From NCBI GenBank assembly GCA_023249835.1, contig JAHFBY010000032.1, forward strand, positions 1 to 9,580: a stretch of DNA of 9,580 nucleotides. The letters run 5' to 3'. The position numbers were made by a program, and so were the translations under genes. Shown here one piece after another: positions 6,516 to 9,580 of the stretch. Numbering within the stretch: the first letter of the stretch is position 1; each line of letters opens with the position of its first letter. Origin of the DNA: Elusimicrobiota bacterium. GTDB taxonomy: Bacteria > Elusimicrobiota > Elusimicrobia > 2-02-FULL-39-32. Under the pieces are notes generated by a model. The model was not told the origin of the DNA. It saw only the letters and a program-made list of their open reading frames with translations, and made no database searches.

Positions 6516-7467
6516 GGCAGAGACAATTTTATTAGCGGATGATGAGCCGCAAGTGCAAAAGGTTGTTCAACGTTTTTTATATAAGTGTGGCTATGAATTA
6601 ATAGAAGCGTCTAATGGTCGCGAAGCTCTTAGCAAAACAAGGAGCCAGCATCCGAATATTGTGCTTTTGGACATTAATATGCCGGAAATGGATGGGTTAA
6701 CAGTTTGTCAGAAGTTGAGGGAAGACGCTTTGACCCGCATGACGCCTATTTTAATGTTAACCGCGCGTGCGAATTTGGAAGATAAAGTTTTAGGTTTAAG
6801 GTTAGGCGCAGATGATTATTTGACTAAACCTTTTGAGTTAGATGAACTTAAAGCGCGCATTGACACCTTATTGCGGCGCACTAAAAATATGATTTTTGCC
6901 AATCCGCTTACGCAGTTGCCCGGCAGTCCGGCAATACAAGAGGAGATTGACAAGAGGATTCAATCAGGGCTTAAGTTCGGCGTGGCGTATGTGGATATTG
7001 ATAATTTTAAGGCCTATAATGATGTCTATGGCTACCAGAAAGGAGACGAAGTCATTAAGTGGACATCCGAGACTTTGCAAAGCGCTATAAATATATTTAG
7101 GACAAATGTCCGCGAAAGCAGTTGGCCATTCCTTGGACATATTGGAGGCGATGATTTTATTCTCATTGATAATTCCAATGCGATTGAAGGTTTGTGCCAA
7201 GAGGTCATTAGCGCTTTTGATAAAAATCGCGGTAGGTGGTACAGCGGCAGTCATGTTGTTCAGGGATATATTCAATCCAAAGACCGTCAAGGGAACATTA
7301 ATAAATTTCCTTTGATGACCCTATCTATCGGCATTTCTACCAATGACCGCCGATCCATAACACATTATGCGCAAATAGCCCAAATCACCTCTGAACTTAA
7401 GAAGTTTATTAAAGGACGGGAACAAAAGGAAAAAAGCGCAATAGTGACAGATCGCAGGACATGGTAA
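6496..7467 (+). CDS. Response regulator with variant GGDEF domain (GGDDF)
   Basis: A 323-residue PleD/WspR-style protein. The REC domain (about 10-128) has D15/D16, phospho-acceptor D59, T89 and K111. The GGDEF domain (about 134-308) has NPLTQLPG, metal-binding D167 in VDIDNFKAYND, then GYQKGDE in place of the usual GHxxGD, and the signature G217-G-D-D-F221 in place of GG(D/E)EF. The second acidic residue, which helps bind metal in PleD, is Asp instead of Glu, so catalysis could be kept or weakened. The RxxD inhibitory I-site expected a few residues before the signature is absent (SSWP there). If active it would make c-di-GMP from two GTP when phosphorylated; if inactive it may act as a GTP or c-di-GMP sensor. 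AAGGAG lies 7 nt before the ATG. The start overlaps the lipoprotein gene by 20 nt, so coupling is likely. Confidence 0.92.
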   Translation: MGTINDKAETILLADDEPQVQKVVQRFLYKCGYELIEASNGREALSKTRSQHPNIVLLDINMPEMDGLTVCQKLREDALTRMTPILMLTARANLEDKVLGLRLGADDYLTKPFELDELKARIDTLLRRTKNMIFANPLTQLPGSPAIQEEIDKRIQSGLKFGVAYVDIDNFKAYNDVYGYQKGDEVIKWTSETLQSAINIFRTNVRESSWPFLGHIGGDDFILIDNSNAIEGLCQEVISAFDKNRGRWYSGSHVVQGYIQSKDRQGNINKFPLMTLSIGISTNDRRSITHYAQIAQITSELKKFIKGREQKEKSAIVTDRRTW

Positions 7468-7485
7468 ATAACATTTTTATTTTAT

Positions 7486-7520
7486 CCCCTTGACAAAACG
7501 CACTATTGGGACTATATATA
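7486..7520 (+). promoter_or_regulatory. Strong sigma70-type promoter for the membrane kinase
   Basis: TTGACA (7490-7495), 17-nt spacer, TATATA (7513-7518); an exact TATAAT also sits at 7517-7522. The -35 is embedded in CCCCTTGACAAAA, the same 13-nt string as at 4709-4721. Transcription would start near 7525, about 30 nt before the kinase ATG. No terminator is visible between 7467 and this promoter, so read-through from upstream is possible. Confidence 0.75.
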
Positions 7521-7556
7521 ATTGTCATTATTATCATAAGCGTTAAAATGTAAAAA

Positions 7557-8912
7557 ATGGTTACTCTCGCATTAAAGAAAGCGGTCACACTTAAGAACTC
7601 CTTTGTTAAGGAAGATCCGTTCAAATTTATTAAGAAAGCGGTCCACAACATCTCTGACTATACAACCCGGGTTTTTTACCTGGATGAGCGCTCAGCGCTC
7701 ATTGCGTTCCGCTTTCTTATTTTTTCTCTAGTAGCGCTTTATCTGGCGCAATGGCAAAAGGAATTGGCGTTAGCCGCCCGGTCCAATTTGTTCTTGCAGC
7801 GGTCTTTGTGGTTTGGACTATTGCTCCAGGCGGCAAGCAACCTTTGGCTCATCTCTGTGCCGTCCCGGTACTTCCGCCAAGGCATTACCTCCGCGGTCTT
7901 TTTTCTTGACGCTCTAGTCATATCCAACGTTCTTTTTTGCGCTTCGGTGCAAGAAAGCAACATATTCTTGGTCTATTTCTTAGTGATCCTTATGACGGTT
8001 ATTGTCAAGCGGCATACCCTGCCTTTGTTGGTGGCGGGTTTTTGCGGGATGCTTTATGCGGGAATAATTGTTTATAACCAGTCCATTTTTGCCCTATTGA
8101 AATCCGATGTTTTGATTCGGTTTCCTTTATTAGGGGCGGTGGGCTTGCTGGCGGCAAGCTTTGCGCGCTATATTAAGGTAAAAGATGAGTTAATCGATAA
8201 TATCAGCCATGAGTTGCGCACTCCTCTGTCTTCCATCCGCCTTGCCTCCAATAGCCTCTTGAGTGAGTTCCATCATAAAGGCAATGTTTTAGAAGGGGCC
8301 AAACCGGATAAAATACTCTCAGTTTTGGACCGCAGCAGTGATCAGATGGTGCGGATGGTGGATTCGATTTTGGAATCTGCGCGATCTGGCCAGGGTAGAA
8401 TGGAGCTGCACAAGGAACCTTTATCCGTAGAACAGATGATTTCACAATTAACCGAAGAGTTTGAATTTCCCTGCCAAGAGCAGGGGATCACTTTAATTAG
8501 AGATGTGAAGTCTTCATTGCCCGAGGTAGAAGCCGACCCCGCGCTGTTGCGCCGCGCGCTCATAAACTTATTGAGCAACGCCATCAAGTTTACCGCGCCC
8601 GGCGGCACGATCACTCTTTCCGCAGAACTCATGAAAAAAAATGATCCGGGTTTTTGGAAAAAAGATTGCGGCAGCGTTTTACAACTTTCAGTTACTGACA
8701 ACGGGTTGGGCATTCCCAAAGAAATGCAGAAGAAAATATTTCGGAAGTACTATCAGCTTTCCAATTTGGAAACCAGCGGCAAACGCGGTTTGGGTCTTGG
8801 CCTTGCCATGGTCAAGTCAATCGTTGAAGCCCACCAAGGCTCAATTTCCGTAGAGTCCGTCCCGCAAAAAGGCAGCACTTTCAGCTTGCAGCTTCCTGTA
8901 GACAACAATTAA
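7557..8912 (+). CDS. Membrane sensor histidine kinase (six predicted TM spans)
   Basis: A 451-residue kinase. A cytoplasmic N-terminus of about 45 residues is followed by roughly six hydrophobic spans (about 47-64, 83-100, 110-130, 135-152, 155-173, 187-204) with short loops. There is no large periplasmic sensor domain, so sensing probably occurs within the membrane. HisKA has H218 in NISHELRTPL, the PhoR/ResE-like form that differs from the HE(L/I)NNP form of the other two kinases here. HATPase_c has N341 in NLLSNAIKF, D381 in DNGLGIP and GLGLGLAM at 411-418, all intact. Its own TTGACA/TATATA promoter lies about 30 nt upstream. No SD is visible before the ATG at 7557, which is unusual in this window. 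Its cognate regulator is not adjacent on the 3' side, where uvrA follows after 31 nt; the REC-GGDEF protein upstream is a possible partner (inference). Confidence 0.92.
   Translation: MVTLALKKAVTLKNSFVKEDPFKFIKKAVHNISDYTTRVFYLDERSALIAFRFLIFSLVALYLAQWQKELALAARSNLFLQRSLWFGLLLQAASNLWLISVPSRYFRQGITSAVFFLDALVISNVLFCASVQESNIFLVYFLVILMTVIVKRHTLPLLVAGFCGMLYAGIIVYNQSIFALLKSDVLIRFPLLGAVGLLAASFARYIKVKDELIDNISHELRTPLSSIRLASNSLLSEFHHKGNVLEGAKPDKILSVLDRSSDQMVRMVDSILESARSGQGRMELHKEPLSVEQMISQLTEEFEFPCQEQGITLIRDVKSSLPEVEADPALLRRALINLLSNAIKFTAPGGTITLSAELMKKNDPGFWKKDCGSVLQLSVTDNGLGIPKEMQKKIFRKYYQLSNLETSGKRGLGLGLAMVKSIVEAHQGSISVESVPQKGSTFSLQLPVDNN
7684..7702. repeat. Perfect 19-bp palindrome within the kinase gene
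   Basis: ATGAGCGCT-C-AGCGCTCAT, perfect 9-bp arms around one central base, about 130 nt inside the coding region (codons for LDERSALI). It may be an operator-like site or an mRNA hairpin, or a by-product of the GAGCGCTC repetition in these codons. Confidence 0.5.
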
Positions 8913-8943
8913 GTTCCTCTAATATCCTTCCGTCTGTTGTATA

Positions 8944-9580
8944 ATGTGTCCTGTGGAAGACAAAATTGTTATTCAAGGCGCTAGGCAGCATAACCTTAAA
9001 AATATTTCGCTCTCTATCCCGCGCAATAAGCTGGTCGTGATCACGGGCCTTTCGGGTTCGGGGAAATCGTCCCTTGCATTTGATACGCTCTACGCTGAAG
9101 GGCAGCGCCGCTACGTGGAGTCTTTGGCTGCATACGCCCGCCAATTCTTGGAAATGATGGACAAGCCGGACGTGGACTTTATTGAAGGATTGTCTCCGGC
9201 CATTGCCATTGAACAGCGGAACCCTTCGCACAATCCCCGTTCTACCGTTGGCACTGTCACTGAAATTTACGATTACATGCGGCTCCTTTTTGCGCGCATT
9301 GGCGTTCCCCACTGTCCGCGGTGCGGACGAATGATCCGGCCTCAATCCGCTACCCAGATCATTGCTCAGGTGATGAGTATGAACGGTGGAACTAAAATCA
9401 GCGTGCTTTCTCCCTTGGTGCGCGGACGGATCGGCACTTACGGCGAACTCTTTGAAAAATTAAAAAAACAAGGCTATGCGCGCGTAAAGGTGAATGGGAA
9501 AGTGCACCTCTTAGAGGAGAGCATTAAGCTGGATCGCTATAAAAAGCACACCATTGATCTGGTGGTGGACCGCATCGCGG
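8944..9580 (+). CDS. uvrA: Excinuclease ABC subunit A, N-terminal part (3'-partial)
   Basis: First 212 codons of UvrA, the ATPase that scans DNA for damage and loads UvrB in nucleotide excision repair. Counting from ATG 8944, [10 protein letters not shown] (12-21), Walker A GLSGSGKS (35-42), [16 protein letters not shown] and the UvrA-specific SPAIAIEQ and [15 protein letters not shown] segments are plain. CPRC at 124-127 is the first half of zinc module 1. The gene runs off the right edge. Two starts are possible: ATG 8944, or GTG 8953, which gives MEDKI and matches the usual UvrA N-terminus better. Neither has an SD. A TATAAT (8940-8945) overlaps the ATG; if it is the -10, the RNA would begin near the GTG. 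The gene is 31 nt after the kinase, so co-transcription is also possible. As a housekeeping gene it probably marks the end of the signalling cluster. Confidence 0.97.
   Translation, partial: MCPVEDKIVIQGARQHNLKNISLSIPRNKLVVITGLSGSGKSSLAFDTLYAEGQRRYVESLAAYARQFLEMMDKPDVDFIEGLSPAIAIEQRNPSHNPRSTVGTVTEIYDYMRLLFARIGVPHCPRCGRMIRPQSATQIIAQVMSMNGGTKISVLSPLVRGRIGTYGELFEKLKKQGYARVKVNGKVHLLEESIKLDRYKKHTIDLVVDRIA

Noticed and set aside
8881..9345. 154-codon minus-strand open frame opposite the kinase end and uvrA
   Set aside because: It lies antisense to the highly conserved uvrA coding sequence and its translation shows no recognisable motif.

Overview
The window carries ten genes. Eight encode signal-transduction proteins or proteins that sit beside them, one encodes a lipoprotein, and one is the start of the housekeeping gene uvrA. 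The left edge cuts into the first gene (C-terminal part of a GspE/PilB-type ATPase) and the right edge cuts into uvrA. No rRNA, tRNA, CRISPR array, transposase or integrase is visible. The DNA is moderately AT-rich, genes have mostly clear Shine-Dalgarno (SD) sequences, and sigma70-like TTGACA promoters are present. Many receiver-domain (REC) proteins, a GspE-REC fusion, an excisionase-type HTH-REC regulator and an RedB-like/histidine-kinase pair suggest an uncultured PVC-type or deep-branching Gram-negative, for example Omnitrophota or Elusimicrobiota. That placement is inference from gene style only. The lipoprotein signal and CsgG-like fold are consistent with a cell envelope that has an outer membrane.

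Layout. (1) 1-2456, plus strand: a secretion/pilus ATPase C-terminus fused to a REC domain, overlapping by ATGA a soluble REC-GAF-histidine kinase. (2) 2492-4524, minus strand: a membrane-anchored thioredoxin-fold protein with an HPECPC motif (RedB-like), whose 3' end overlaps a histidine kinase with a His-rich membrane sensor domain. They converge on block 1 with weak terminator-like repeats between. (3) 4525-4812: a divergent regulatory region with promoters facing both ways, a perfect 8-bp-arm palindrome and a cluster of AGGATAA direct repeats. (4) 4813-7467, plus strand: a compact run of HTH-REC, stand-alone REC, CsgG-like lipoprotein and REC-GGDEF (GGDDF variant, no I-site). (5) 7490-8912: a histidine kinase with six predicted membrane spans behind its own strong promoter. 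(6) 8944 to the edge: uvrA.

How they may work together. There are five REC domains and three histidine kinases. One REC is attached to the assembly ATPase itself and one to a kinase N-terminus. A phosphorelay could therefore act directly on the secretion/pilus motor, while the HTH-REC and REC-GGDEF outputs change transcription and possibly c-di-GMP. The RedB-like/kinase pair looks like a separate membrane module, probably responding to redox or a metal/ligand. Partner assignments are inference: no sequence feature fixes which kinase phosphorylates which REC.
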